The notes: generated by a model from the letters alone, not told the origin. 64,000 nt of DNA from Acanthosoma haemorrhoidale (GCA_930367205.1 OV884009.1:95563189-95627188), one strand, 5' to 3'. Shown: positions 1 to 15,800, counted from the stretch's first letter. Made by a program: numbers and translations.

Positions 1-1705
1 AATAGTCTTCTTACGCGATCAATTTTTACTCGCAGCTGTTTACTGTTCGGTGCATTAGAACTTGAACATTTGTCATGTTTGAGGGCTTCAGATCTCAATA
101 CGCAACTAAATTGAAGTCAGTTCTTTTTACTGGCATTCAACCAGATATTAAAACCTTTCAAATAGTTGTATTTTCAAATTTTTCATTGTGCTTGTATCGA
201 ATCAACCGTGATTTGTTTTGGTGGCGCATTTGCAATAGTCTTCTTACGCGATCAATTTTTACTCGCAGCTGTTTACTGTTCGGTGCATTAGAACTTGAAC
301 ATTTGTCATGTTTGAGGGCTTCAGATCTCAATACGCAACTAAATTGAAGTCAGTTCTTTTTACTGGCATTCAACCAGATATTAAAACCTTTCAAATAGTT
401 GTATTTTCAAATTTTTCATTGTGCTTGTATCGAATCAACCGTGATTTGTTTTGGTGGCGCATTTGCAATAGTCTTCTAACGCGATCAATTTTTACTCGCA
501 GCTGTTTACTATTCGGTGCATTAGAACTTGAACATTTGTCATGTTTGAGGGCTTCAGATCTCAATACGCAACTAAATTGAAGTCAGTTCTTTTTACTGGC
601 ATTCAACCAGATATTAAAACCTTTCAAATAGTTGTATTTTCAAATTTTTCATTGTGCTTGTATCGAATTAACCGTGATTTGTTTTGGTGGCGCATTTGCA
701 ATAGTCTTCTTACGCGATCAATTTTTACTCGCAGCTGTTTACTGTTCGGTGCATTAGAACTTGAACATTTGTCATGTTTGAGGGCTTCAGATCTCAATAC
801 GCAACTAAATTGAAGTCAGTTCTTTTTACTGGCATTCAACCAGATATTAAAACCTTTCAAATAGTTGTATTTTCAAATTTTTCATTGTGCTTGTATCGAA
901 TCAACCGTGATTTGTTTTGGTGGCGCATTTGCAATAGTCTTCTTACGCGATCAAATTTAACTCGCAGCTGTTTACTGTTCGGTGCATTAGAACTTGAACA
1001 TTAGTCATGTTTGAGGGCTTCAGATCTCAATACGCAACTAAATTGAAGTCAGTTCTTTTTACTGGCATTCAACCAGATATTAAAACCTTTCAAATAGTTG
1101 TATTTTCAAATTTTTCATTGTGCTTGTATCGAATCAACCGTGATTTGTTTTGGTGGCGCATTTGCAATAGTCTTCTTACGCGATCAATTTTTACTCGCAG
1201 CTGTTTACTGTTCGGTGCATTAGAACTTGAACATTTGTCATGTTTGAGGGCTTCAGATCTCAATACGCAACTAAATTGAAGTCAGTTCTTTTTACTGGCA
1301 TTCAACCAGATATTAAAACCTTTCAAATAGTTGTATTTTCATATTTTTCATTGTGCTTGTATCGAATCAACCGTGATTTGTTTTGGTGGCGCATTTGCAA
1401 TAGTCTTCTTACGCGATCAATTTTTACTCGCAGCTGTTTACTGTTCGGTGCGTTAGAACTTGAACATTTGTCATGTTTGAGGGCTTCAGATCTCAATACG
1501 CAACTAAATTGAAGTCAGTTCTTTTTACTGGCATTCAACCAGATATTAAAACCTTTCAAATAGTTGTATTTTCAAATTTTTCATTGTGCTTGTATCGAAT
1601 CAACCGTGATTTGTTTTGGTGGTGCATTTGCAATAGTCTTCTTACGCGATCAATTTTAACTCGCAGCTGTTTACTGTTCGGTGCATTAGAACTTGAACAT
1701 TTGTC

Positions 1706-4700
1706 ATGTTTGAGGGCTTCAGATCTCAATACGCAACTAAATTGAAGTCAGTTCTTTTTACTGGCATTCAACCAGATATTAAAACCTTTCAAATAGTTGT
1801 ATTTTCAAATTTTTCATTGTGCTTGTATCGAATCAACCGTGATTTGTTTTGGTGGTGCATTTGCAATAGTCTTCTTACGCGATCAATTTTTACTCGCAGC
1901 TGTTTACTGTTCGGTGCATTAGAACTTGAACATTTGTCATGTTTGAGGGCTTCAGATCTCAATACGCAACTAAATTGAAGTCAGTTCTTTTTACTGGCAT
2001 TCAACCAGATATTAAAACCTTTCAAATAGTTGCATTTTCAAATTTTTCATTGTGCTTGTATCGAATCAACCGTGATTTGTTTTGGTGGGGCATTTGCAAT
2101 AGTCTTCTTACGCGATCAATTTTTACTCGCAGCTGTTTACTGTTCGGTGCATTAGAACTTGAACATTTGTCATGTTTGAGGGCTTCAGATCTCAATACGC
2201 AACTAAATTGAAGTCAGTTCTTTTTACTGGCATTCAACCAGATATTAAAACCTTTCAAATAGTTGTATTTTCAAAATTTTCATTGTGCTTGTATCGAATC
2301 AACCGTGATTTGTTTTGGTGGCGCATTTGCAATAGTCTTCTTACGCGATCAATTTTTACTCGCAGCTGTTTACTATTCGGTGCATTAGAACTTGAACATT
2401 TGTCATGTTTGAGGGCTTCAGATCTCAATACGCAACTAAATTGAAGTCAGTTCTTTTTATTGGCATTCAACCAGATATTAAAACCTTTCAAATAGTAGTA
2501 TTTTAAAATTTTTCATTGTGCTTGTATCGAATCAACCGTGATTTGTTTTGGTGGCGCATTTGCAATAGTCTTCTTACGCGATCAATTTTTACTCGCAGCT
2601 GTTTACTGTTCGGTGCATTAGAACTTGAACATTTGTCATGTTTGAGGGCTTCAGATCTCAATACGCAACTAAATTGAAGTCAGTTCTTTTTACTGGCATT
2701 CAACCAGATATTAAAACCTTTCAAATAGTTGTATTTTCAAATTTTTCATTGTGCTTGTATCGAATCAACCGTGATTTGTTTTGGTGGGGAATTTGCAATA
2801 GTCTTCTTACGCGATCAATTTTTACTCGCAGCTGTTTACTGTTCGGTGCGTTAGAACTTGAACATTTGTCATGTTTGAGGGCTTCAGATCTCAATACGCA
2901 ACTAAATTGAAGTCAGTTCTTTTTACTGGCATTCAACCAGATATTAAAACCTTTCAAATAGTTGTATTTTCATATTTTTCATTGTGCTTGTATCGAATCA
3001 ACCGTGATTTGTTTTGGTGGCGCATTTGCAATAGTCTTCTTACGCGATCAATTTTTACTCGCAGCTGTTTACTGTTCGGTGCATTAGAACTTGAACATTT
3101 GTCATGTTTGAGGGCTTCAGATCTCAATACGCAACTAAATTGAAGTCAGTTCTTTTTACTGGCATTCAACCAGATATTAAAACCTTTCAAATAGTTGTAT
3201 TTTCAAATTTTTCATTGTGCTTGTATCGAATCAACCGTGATTTGTTTTGGTGGTGCATTTGCAATAGTCTTCTTACGCGATCAATTTTAACTCGCAGCTG
3301 TTTACTGTTCGGTGCATTAGAACTTGAACATTTGTCATGTTTGAGGGCTTCAGATCTCAATACGCAACTAAATTGAAGTCAGTTCTTTTTACTGGCATTC
3401 AACCAGATATTAAAACCTTTCAAATAGTTGTATTTTCAAATTTTTCATTGTGCTTGTATCGAATCAACCGTGATTTGTTTTGGTGGGGCATTTGCAATAG
3501 TCTTCTTACGCGATCAATTTTTACTCGCAGCTGTTTACTGTTCGGTGCATTAGAACTTGAACATTTGTCATGTTTGAGGGCTTCAGATCTCAATACGCAA
3601 CTAAATTGAAGTCAGTTCTTTTTACTGGCATTCAACCAGATATTAAAACCTTTCAAATAGTTGTATTTTCAAAATTTTCATTGTGGTTGTATCGAATCAA
3701 CCGTGATTTGTTTTGGTGGCGCATTTGCAATAGTCTTCTTACGCGATCAATTTTTACTCGCAGCTGTTTACTATTCGGTGCATTAGAACTTGAACATTTG
3801 TCATGTTTGAGGGCTTCAGATCTCAATACGCAACTAAATTGAAGTCAGTTCTTTTTATTGGCATTCAACCAGATATTAAAACCTTTCAAATAGTAGTATT
3901 TTAAAATTTTTCATTGTGCTTGTATCGAATCAACCGTGATTTGTTTTGGTGGCGCATTTGCAATAGTCTTCTTACGCGATCAATTTTTACTCGCAGCTGT
4001 TTACTGTTCGGTGCATTAGAACTTGAACATTTGTCATGTTTGAGGGCTTCAGATCTCAATACGCAACTAAATTGAAGTCAGTTCTTTTTACTGGCATTCA
4101 ACCAGATATTAAAACCTTTCAAATAGTTGTATTTTCAAATTTTTCATTGTGCTTGTATCGAATCAACCGTGATTTGTTTTGGTGGCGCATTTGCAATAGT
4201 CTTCTTACGCGATCAATTTTTACACGCAGCTGTTTACTGTTCGGTGCATTAGAACTTGAACATTTGTCATGTTTGAGGGCTTCAGATCTCAATACGCAAC
4301 TAAATTGAAGTCAGTTCTTTTTACTGGCATTCAACCAGATATTAAAACCTTTCAAATAGTTGTATTTTCAAATTTTTCATTGTGCTTGTATCGAATCAAC
4401 CGTGATTTTTTTTGGTGGTGCATTTGCAATAGTCTTCTTACGCGATCAATTTTAACTCGCAGCTGTTTACTGTTCGGTGCATTAGAACTTGAACATTTGT
4501 CATGTTTGAGGGCTTCAGATCTCAATACGCAACTAAATTGAAGTCAGTTATTTTTACTGGCATTCAACCAGATATTAAAACCTTTCAAATAGTTGTATTT
4601 TCAAATTTTTCATTGTGCTTGTATCGAATCAACCGTGATTTGTTTTGGTGGTGCATTTGCAATAGTCTTCTTACGTGATCAATTTTAACTCGCAGCTGTT

Positions 4701-7700
4701 TACTGTTCGGTGCATTAGAACTTGAACATTTGTCATGTTTGAGGGCTTCAGATCTCAATACGCAACTAAATTGAAGTCAGTTCTTTTTACTGGCATTCAA
4801 CCAGATATTAAAACCTTTCAAATAGTTGTATTTTCAAATTTTTCATTGTGCTTGTATCGAATCAACCGTGATTTGTTTTGGTGGTGCATTTGCAATAGTC
4901 TTCTTACGCGATCAATTTTTACTCGCAGCTGTTTACTGTTCGGTGCATTAGAACTTGAACATTTGTCATGTTTGAGGGCTTCAGATCTCAATACGCAACT
5001 AAATTGAAGTCAGTTCTTTTTACTGGCATTCAACCAGATATTAAAACCTTTCAAATAGTTGCATTTTCAAATTTTTCATTGTGCTTGTATCGAATCAACC
5101 GTGATTTGTTTTGGTGGGGCATTTGCAATAGTCTTCTTACGCGATCAATTTTTACTCGCAGCTGTTTACTGTTCGGTGCATTAGAACTTGAACATTTGTC
5201 ATGTTTGAGGGCTTCAGATCTCAATACGCAACTAAATTGAAGTCAGTTCTTTTTACTGGCATTCAACCAGATATTAAAACCTTTCAAATAGTTGTATTTT
5301 CAAAATTTTCATTGTGCTTGTATCGAATCAACCGTGATTTGTTTTGGTGGCGCATTTGCAATAGTCTTCTTACGCGATCAATTTTTACTCGCAGCTGTTT
5401 ACTATTCGGTGCATTAGAACTTGAACATTTGTCATGTTTGAGGGCTTCAGATCTCAATACGCAACTAAATTGAAGTCAGTTCTTTTTATTGGCATTCAAC
5501 CAGATATTAAAACCTTTCAAATAGTAGTATTTTAAAATTTTTCATTGTGCTTGTATCGAATCAACCGTGATTTGTTTTGGTGGCGCATTTGCAATAGTCT
5601 TCTTACGCGATCAATTTTTACACGCAGCTGTTTACTGTTCGGTGCATTAGAACTTGAACATTTGTCATGTTTGAGGGCTTCAGATCTCAATACGCAACTA
5701 AATTGAAGTCAGTTCTTTTTACTGGCATTCAACCAGATATTAAAACCTTTCAAATAGTTGTATTTTCAAATTTTTCATTGTGCTTGTATCGAATCAACCG
5801 TGATTTGTTTTGGTGGCGCATTTGCAATAGTCTTCTTACGCGATCAATTTTTACACGCAGCTGTTTACTGTTCGGTGCATTAGAACTTGAACATTTGTCA
5901 TGTTTGAGGGCTTCAGATCTCAATACGCAACTAAATTGAAGTCAGTTCTTTTTACTGGCATTCAACCAGATATTAAAACCTTTCAAATAGTTGTATTTTC
6001 AAATTTTTCATTGTGCTTGTATCGAATCAACCGTGATTTTTTTTGGTGGTGCATTTGCAATAGTCTTCTTACGCGATCAATTTTAACTCGCAGCTGTTTA
6101 CTGTTCGGTGCATTAGAACTTGAACATTTGTCATGTTTGAGGGCTTCAGATCTCAATACGCAACTAAATTGAAGTCAGTTATTTTTACTGGCATTCAACC
6201 AGATATTAAAACCTTTCAAATAGTTGTATTTTCAAATTTTTCATTGTGCTTGTATCGAATCAACCGTGATTTGTTTTGGTGGTGCATTTGCAATAGTCTT
6301 CTTACGCGATCAATTTTTACTCGCAGCTGTTTACTGTTCGGTGCATTAGAACTTGAACATTTGTCATGTTTGAGGGCTTCAGATCTCAATACGCAACTAA
6401 ATTGAAGTCAGTTCTTTTTACTGGCATTCAACCAGATATTAAAACCTTTCAAATAGTTGTATTTTCAAAATTTTCATTGTGCTTGTATCGAATCAACCGT
6501 GATTTGTTTTGGTGGCGCATTTGCAATAGTCTTCTTACGCGATCAATTTTTACTCGCAGCTGTTTACTATTCGGTGCATTAGAACTTGAACATTTGTCAT
6601 GTTTGAGGGCTTCAGATCTCAATACGCAACTAAATTGAAGTCAGTTCTTTTTATTGGCATTCAACCAGATATTAAAACCTTTCAAATAGTAGTATTTTAA
6701 AATTTTTCATTGTGCTTATATCGAATCAACCGTGATTTGTTTTGGTGGCGCATTTGCAATAGTCTTCTTACGCGATCAATTTTTACTCGCAGCTGTTTAC
6801 TGTTCGGTGCATTAGAACTTGAACATTTGTCATGTTTGAGGGCTTCAGATCTTAATACGCAACTAAATTGAAGTCAGTTCTTTTTACTGGCATTCAACCA
6901 GATATTAAAACCTCTCAAATAGTTGTATTTTCAAATTTTTCATTGTGCTTGAATCGAATCAACCGTGATTTGTTTTGGTGGTGCATTTGCAATAGTCTTC
7001 TTACGCGATCAATTTTAACTCGCAGCTGTTTACTGTTCGGTGCATTAGAACTTGAACATTTGTCATGTTTGAGGGCTTCAGATCTCAATACGCAACTAAA
7101 TTGAAGTCAGTTCTTTTTACTGGCATTCAACCAGATATTAAAACCTTTCAAATAGTTGTATTTTCAAAATTTTCATTGTGCTTGTATCGAATCAACCGTG
7201 ATTTGTTTTGGTGGTGCATTTGCAATAGTCTTCTTACGCGATCAATTTTAACTCGCAGCTGTTTACTGTTCGGTGCATTAGAACTTGAACATTTGTCATG
7301 TTTGAGGTCTTCAGATCTCAATACGCAACTAAATTGAAGTCAGTTCTTTTTACTGGCATTCAACCAGATATTAAAACCTTTCAAATAGTTGTATTTTCAA
7401 AATTTTCATTGTGCTTGTATCGAATCAACCGTGATTTGTTTTGGTGGCGCATTTGCAATAGTCTTCTTACGCGATCAATTTTTACTCGCAGCTGTTTACT
7501 ATTCGGTGCATTAGAAGTTGAACATTTGTCATGTTTGAGGGCTTCAGATCTCAATACGCAACTAAATTGAAGTCAGTTCTTTTTATTGGCATTCAACCAG
7601 ATATTAAAACCTTTCAAATAGTAGTATTTTAAAATTTTTCATTGTGCTTATATCGAATCAACCGTGATTTGTTTTGGTGGCGCATTTGCAATAGTCTTCT

Positions 7701-9860
7701 TACGAGATCAATTTTTACTCGCAGCTGTTTACTGTTATGTGCATTAGAACTTGAACATTTGTCATGTTTGAGGGCTTCAGATCTTAATACGCAACTAAAT
7801 TGAAGTCAGTTCTTTTTACTGGCATTCAACCAGATATTAAAACCTCTCAAATAGTTGTATTTTCAAATTTTTCATTGTGCTTGTATCGAATCAACCGTGA
7901 TTTGTTTTGGTGGTGCATTTGCAATAGTCTTCTTACGCGATCAATTTTAACTCGCAGCTGTTTACTGTTCGGTGCATTAGAACTTGAACATTTGTCATGT
8001 TTGAGGGCTTCAGATCTCAATACGCAACTAAATTGAAGTCAGTTCTTTTTACTGGCATTCAACCAGATATTAAAACCTTTCAAATAGTTGTATTTTCAAA
8101 ATTTTCATTGTGCTTGTATCGAATCAACCGTGATTTGTTTTGGTGGTGCATTTGCAATAGTCTTCTTACGCGATCAATTTTTACTCGCAGCTGTTTACTG
8201 TTCGGTGCATTAGAACTTGAACATTTGTCATGTTTGAGGGCTTCAGATCTCAATACGCAACTAAATTGAAGTCAGTTCTTTTTACTGGCATTCAACCAGA
8301 TATTAAAACCTTTCAAATAGTTGTATTTTCAAAATTTTCATTGTGCTTGTATCGAATCAACCGTGATTTGTTTTGGTGGCGCATTTGCAATAGTCTTCTT
8401 ACGCGATCAATTTTTACTCGCAGCTGTTTACTATTCGGTGCATTAGAACTTGAACATTTGTCATGTTTGAGGGCTTCAGATCTCAATACGCAACTAAATT
8501 GAAGTCAGTTCTTTTTACTGGCATTCAACCAGATATTAAAACCTTTCAAATAGTTGTATTTTCAAAATTTTCATTGTGCTTGTATCGAATCAACCGTGAT
8601 TTGTTTTGGTGGTGCATTTGCAATAGTCTTCTTACGCGATCAATTTTAACTCGCAGCTGTTTACTGTTCGGTGCATTAGAACTTGAACATTTGTCATGTT
8701 TGAGGGCTTCAGATCTCAATACGAAACTAAATTGAAGTCAGTTCTTTTTACTGGCATTCAACCAGATATTAAAACCTTTCAAATAGTTGTATTTTCAAAT
8801 TTTTCATTGTGCTTGTATCGAATCAACCGTGATTTGTTTTGGTGGTGCATTTGCAATAGTCTTCTTACGCGATCAATTTTTACTCGCAGCTGTTTACTGT
8901 TATGTGCATTAGAACTTGAACATTTGTCATGTTTGAGGGCTTCAGATCTCAATACGCAACTAAATTGAAGTCAGTTCTTTTTACTGGCATTCAACCAGAT
9001 ATTAAAACCTTTCAAATAGTTGTATTTTCAAATTTTTCATTGTGCTTGTATCGAATCAACCGTGATTTTTTTTGGTGGTGCATTTGCAATAGTCTTCTTA
9101 CGCGATCAATTTTAACTCGCAGCTGTTTACTGTTCGGTGCATTAGAACTTGAACATTTGTCATGTTTGAGGGCTTCAGATCTCAATACGCAACTAAATTG
9201 AAGTCAGTTATTTTTACTGGCATTCAACCAGATATTAAAACCTTTCAAATAGTTGTATTTTCAAATTTTTCATTGTGCTTGTATCGAATCAACCGTGATT
9301 TGTTTTGGTGGTGCATTTGCAATAGTCTTCTTACGCGATCAATTTTTACTCGCAGCTGTTTACTGTTCGGTGCATTAGAACTTGAACATTTGTCATGTTT
9401 GAGGGCTTCAGATCTCAATACGCAACTAAATTGAAGTCAGTTCTTTTTACTGGCATTCAACCAGATATTAAAACCTTTCAAATAGTTGTATTTTCAAAAT
9501 TTTCATTGTGCTTGTATCGAATCAACCGTGATTTGTTTTGGTGGCGCATTTGCAATAGTCTTCTTACGCGATCAATTTTTACTCGCAGCTGTTTACTATT
9601 CGGTGCATTAGAACTTGAACATTTGTCATGTTTGAGGGCTTCAGATCTCAATACGCAACTAAATTGAAGTCAGTTCTTTTTATTGGCATTCAACCAGATA
9701 TTAAAACCTTTCAAATAGTAGTATTTTAAAATTTTTCATTGTGCTTATATCGAATCAACCGTGATTTGTTTTGGTGGCGCATTTGCAATAGTCTTCTTAC
9801 GCGATAAATTTTTACTCGCAGCTGTTTACTGTTCGGTGCATTAGAACTTGAACATTTGTC
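1706..9860 (+). repeat. Satellite sub-block with 13-monomer (3,029 bp) and 7-monomer (1,631 bp) internal duplications
   Basis: Rare variants reappear at fixed offsets. Tgcattttc at 2,031 recurs at 5,060 (+3,029). The run gattttttttgg near 4,404 recurs near 6,035 (+1,631) and near 9,064 (+3,029), each time followed by the same order of neighbouring variants, including a monomer with tattttaaaat in the next cycles. The attttaactcgc variant is almost confined to this left part of the array. These are segmental duplications of several monomers, not single-monomer spread. Confidence 0.85.
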
Positions 9861-12800
9861 ATGTTTGAGGGCTTCAGATCTCAATACGCAACTAAATTGA
9901 AGTCAGTTCTTTTTACTGGCATTCAACCAGATATTAAAACCTTTCAAATAGTTGTATTTTCAAATTTTTCATTGTGCTTGTATCGAATCAACCGTGATTT
10001 GTTTTGGTGGCGCATTTGCAATAGTCTTCTTACGCGATCAATTTTTACTCGCAGCTGTTTACTGTTCGGTGCATTAGAACTTGAACATTTGTCATGTTTG
10101 AGGGCTTCAGATCTCAATACGCAACTAAATTGAAGTCAGTTCTTTTTACTGGCATTCAACCAGATATTAAAACCTTTCAAATAGTTGTATTTTCAAAATT
10201 TTCATTGTGCTTGTATCGAATCAACCGTGATTTGTTTTGGTGGCGCATTTGCAATAGTCTTCTTACGCGATCAATTTTTACTCGCAGCTGTTTACTATTC
10301 GGTGCATTAGAACTTGAACATTTGTCATGTTTGAGGGCTTCAGATCTCAATACGCAACTAAATTGAAGTCAGTTCTTTTTACTGGCATTCAACCAGATAT
10401 TAAAACCTTTCAAATAGTTGTATTTTCAAAATTTTCATTGTGCTTGTATCGAATCAACCGTGATTTGTTTTGGTGGTGCATTTGCAATAGTCTTCTTACG
10501 CGATCAATTTTTACTCGCAGCTGTTCACCGTTCGGCGCATTAGAACATGAACATTTGTCATGTTTGAGGGCTTCAGATCTCAATACGCAACTAAATTGAA
10601 ATCAGTTCTTTTTACTGGCATTCAACCAGATATTAAAACCTTTCAAATAGTTGTATTTTCAAATTTTTCATTGTGCTTGTATCGAATCAACCGTGATTTG
10701 TTTTGGTGGCGCATTTGCAATAGTCTTCTTACGCGATCAATTTTTACTCACAGCTGTTCACCGTTCGGCGCATTAGAACTTGAACATTTGTCATGTTTGA
10801 GGGCTTCAGATCTCAATACGCAACTAAATTGAAATCAGTTCTTTTTACTGGCATTCAACCAGATATTAAAACCTTTCAAATAGTTGTATTTTCAAATTTT
10901 TCATTGTGCTTGTATCGAATCAACCGTGATTTGTTTTGGTGGCGCATTTGCAATAGTCTTCTTACGCGATCAATTTTTACTCACAGCTGTTCACCGTTCG
11001 GCGCATTAGAACTTGAACATTTGTCATGTTTGAGGGCTTCAGATCTCAATACGCAACTAAATTGAAATCAGTTCTTTTTACTGGCATTCAACCAGATATT
11101 AAAACCTTTCAAATAGTTGTATTTTCAAAATTTTCATTGTGCTTGTATCGAATCAACCGTGATTTGTTTTGGTGGTGCATTTGCAATAGTCTTCTTACGC
11201 GATCAATTTTTACTCGCAGCTGTTTACTGTTCGGTGCATTAGAACTTGAACATTTGTCATGTTTGAGGGCTTCAGATCTCAATACGCAACTAAATTGAAG
11301 TCAGTTCTTTTTACTGGCATTCAACCAGATATTAAAACCTTTCAAATAGTTGTATTTTCAAAATTTTCATTGTGCTTGTATCGAATCAACCGTGATTTGT
11401 TTTGGTGGCGCATTTGCAATAGTCTTCTTACGCGATCAATTTTTACTCGCAGCTGTTTACTATTCGGTGCATTAGAACTTGAACATTTGTCATGTTTGAG
11501 GGCTTCAGATCTCAATACGCAACTAAATTGAAGTCAGTTCTTTTTACTGGCATTCAACCAGATATTAAAACCTTTCAAATAGTTGTATTTTTCATTGTGC
11601 TTGTATCGAATCAACCGTGATTTGTTTTGGTGGCGCATTTGCAATAGTCTTCTTACGCGATCAATTTTTACTCGCAGCTGTTTACTGTTCGGTGCATTAG
11701 AACTTGAACATTTGTCATGTTTGAGGGCTTCAGATCTCAATACGCAACTAAATTGAAGTCAGTTCTTTTTACTGGCATTCAACCAGATATTAAAACCTTT
11801 CAAATAGTTGTATTTTCAAATTTTTCATTGTGCTTGTATCGAATCAACCGTGATTTGTTTTGGTGGCGCATTTGCAATAGTCTTCTTACGCGATCAATTT
11901 TTACTCGCAGCTGTTTACTATTCGGTGCATTAGAACTTGAACATTTGTCATGTTTGAGGGCTTCAGATCTCAATACGCAACTAAATTGAAGTCAGTTCTT
12001 TTTACTGGCATTCAACCAGATATTAAAACCTTTCAAATAGTTGTATTTTCAAATTTTTCATTGTGCTTGTATCGAATTAACCGTGATTTGTTTTGGTGGC
12101 GCATTTGCAATAGTCTTCTTACGCGATCAATTTTTACTCGCAGCTGTTTACTGTTCGGTGCATTAGAACTTGAACATTTGTCATGTTTGAGGGCTTCAGA
12201 TCTCAATACGCAACTAAATTGAAGTCAGTTCTTTTTACTGGCATTCAACCAGATATTAAAACCTTTCAAATAGTTGTATTTTCAAATTTTTCATTGTGCT
12301 TGTATCGAATCAACCGTGATTTGTTTTGGTGGCGCATTTGCAATAGTCTTCTTACGCGATCAATTTTTACTCGCAGCTGTTTACTGTTCGGTGCATTAGA
12401 ACTTGAACATTTGTCATGTTTGAGGGCTTCAGATCTCAATACGCAACTAAATTGAAGTCAGTTCTTTTTACTGGCATTCAACCAGATATTAAAACCTTTC
12501 AAATAGTTGTATTTTCAAAATTTTCATTGTGCTTGTATCGAATCAACCGTGATTTGTTTTGGTGGCGCATTTGCAATAGTCTTCTTACGCGATCAATTTT
12601 TACTCGCAGCTGTTTACTGTTCGGTGCATTAGAACTTGAACATTTGTCATGTTTGAGGGCTTCAGATCTCAATACGCAACTAAATTGAAGTCAGTTCTTT
12701 TTACTGGCATTCAACCAGATATTAAAACCTTTCAAATAGTTGTATTTTCAAATTTTTCATTGTGCTTGTATCGAATCAACCGTGATTTGTTTTGGTGGCG

Positions 12801-12881
12801 CATTTGCAATAGTCTTCTTACGCGATCAATTTTTACTCGCAGCTGTTTACTGTTCGGTGCATTAGAACTTGAACATTTGTC

Positions 12882-15800
12882 ATGTTTGAGGGCTTCAGAT
12901 CTCAATACGCAACTAAATTGAAGTCAGTTCTTTTTACTGGCATTCAACCAGATATTAAAACCTTTCAAATAGTTGTATTTTCAAATTTTTCATTGTGCTT
13001 GTATCGAATCAACCGTGATTTGTTTTGCTGGCGCATTTGCAATAGTCTTCTTACGCGATCAATTTTTACTCGCAGCTGTTTACTGTTCGGTGCATTAGAA
13101 CTTGAACATTTGTCATGTTTGAGGGCTTCAGATCTCAATACGCAACTAAATTGAAGTCAGTTCTTTTTACTGGCATTCAACCAGATATTAAAACCTTTCA
13201 AATAGTTGTATTTTCAAATTTTTCATTGTGCTTGTATCGAATCAACCGTGATTTGTTTTGGTGGCGCATTTGCAATAGTCTTCTTACGCGATCAATTTTT
13301 ACTCGCAGCTGTTTACTATTCGGTGCATTAGAACTTGAACATTTGTCATGTTTGAGGGCTTCAGATCTCAATACGCAACTAAATTGAAGTCAGTTCTTTT
13401 TACTGGCATTCAACCAGATATTAAAACCTTTCAAATAGTTGTATTTTCAAATTTTTCATTGTGCTTGTATCGAATTAACCGTGATTTGTTTTGGTGGCGC
13501 ATTTGCAATAGTCTTCTTACGCGATCAATTTTTACTCGCAGCTGTTTACTGTTCGGTGCATTAGAACTTGAACATTTGTCATGTTTGAGGGCTTCAGATC
13601 TCAATACGCAACTAAATTGAAGTCAGTTCTTTTTACTGGCATTCAACCAGATATTAAAACCTTTCAAATAGTTGTATTTTCAAATTTTTCATTGTGCTTG
13701 TATCGAATCAACCGTGATTTGTTTTGGTGGCGCATTTGCAATAGTCTTCTTACGCGATCAATTTTTACTCGCAGCTGTTTACTGTTGGGTGCATTAGAAC
13801 TTGAACATTTGTCATGTTTGAGGGCTTCAGATCTCAATACGCAACTAAATTGAAGTCAGTTCTTTTTACTGGCATTCAACCAGATATTAAAACCTTTCAA
13901 ATAGTTGTATTTTCAAAATTTTCATTGTGCTTGTATCGAATCAACCGTGATTTGTTTTGGTGGCGCATTTGCAATAGTCTTCTTACGCGATCAATTTTTA
14001 CTCGCAGCTGTTTACTGTTTGGTGCATTAGAACTTGAACATTTGTCATGTTTGAGGGCTTCAGATCTCAATACGCAACTAAATTGAAGTCAGTTCTTTTT
14101 ACTTGCATTCAACCAGATATTAAAACCTTTCAAATAGTTGTATTTTCAAATTTTTCATTGTGCTTGTATCGAATCAACCGTGATTTGTTTTGGTGGCGCA
14201 TTTGCAATAGTCTTCTTACGCGATCAATTTTTACTCGCAGCTGTTTACTATTCGGTGCATTAGAACTTGAACATTTGTCATGTTTGAGGGCTTCAGATCT
14301 CAATACGCAACTAAATTGAAGTCAGTTCTTTTTACTGGCATTCAACCAGATATTAAAACCTTTCAAATAGTTGTATTTTCAAATTTTTCATTGTGCTTGT
14401 ATCGAATTAACCGTGATTTGTTTTGGTGGCGCATTTGCAATAGTCTTCTTACGCGATCAATTTTTACTCGCAGCTGTTTACTGTTCGGTGCATTAGAACT
14501 TGAACATTTGTCATGTTTGAGGGCTTCAGATCTCAATACGCAACTAAATTGAAGTCAGTTCTTTTTACTGGCATTCAACCAGATATTAAAACCTTTCAAA
14601 TAGTTGTATTTTCAAATTTTTCATTGTGCTTGTATCGAATTAACCGTGATTTGTTTTGGTGGCGCATTTGCAATAGTCTTCTTACGCGATCAATTTTTAC
14701 TCGCAGCTGTTTACTGTTCGGTGCATTAGAACTTGAACATTTGTCATGTTTGAGGGCTTCAGATCTCAATACGCAACTAAATTGAAGTCAGTTCTTTTTA
14801 CTGGCATTCAACCAGATATTAAAACCTTTCAAATAGTTGTATTTTCAAAATTTTCATTGTGCTTGTATCGAATCAACCGTGATTTGTTTTGGTGGCGCAT
14901 TTGCAATAGTCTTCTTACGCGATCAATTTTTACTCGCAGCTGTTTACTGTTCGGTGCATTAGAACTTGAACATTTGTCATGTTTGAGGGCTTCAGATCTC
15001 AATACGCAACTAAATTGAAGTCAGTTCTTTTTACTGGCATTCAACCAGATATTAAAACCTTTCAAATAGTTGTATTTTCAAAATTTTCATTGTGCTTGTA
15101 TCGAATCAACCGTGATTTGTTTTGGTGGTGCATTTGCAATAGTCTTCTTACGCGATCAATTTTTACTCGCAGCTGTTTACTGTTCGGTGCATTAGAACTT
15201 GAACATTTGTCATGTTTGAGGGCTTCAGATCTCAATACGCAACTAAATTGAAGTCAGTTCTTTTTACTGGCATTCAACCAGATATTAAAACCTTTCAAAT
15301 AGTTGTATTTTCAAATTTTTCATTGTGCTTGTATCGAATCAACCGTGATTTGTTTTGGTGGCGCATTTGCAATAGTCTTCTTACGCGATCAATTTTTACT
15401 CGCAGCTGTTTACTGTTCGGTGCATTAGAACTTGAACATTTGTCATGTTTGAGGGCTTCAGATCTCAATACGCAACTAAATTGAAGTCAGTTCTTTTTAC
15501 TGGCATTCAACCAGATATTAAAACCTTTCAAATAGTTGTATTTTCAAATTTTTCACTGTGCTTGTATCGAATCAACCGTGATTTGTTTTGGTGGTGCATT
15601 TGCAATAGTCTTCTTACGCGATCAATTTTTACTCGCAGCTGTTTACTGTTCGGTGCATTAGAACTTGAACATTTGTCATGTTTGAGGGCTTCAGATCTCA
15701 ATACGCAACTAAATTGAAGTCAGTTCTTTTTACTGGCATTCAACCAGATATTAAAACCTTTCAAATAGTTGTATTTTCAAATTTTTCATTGTGCTTGTAT

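Noticed and set aside
11534..11740. Minus-strand 68-codon frame in the satellite
   Set aside because: Created by the local 8-bp deletion removing a stop; antisense shadow of the repeat.
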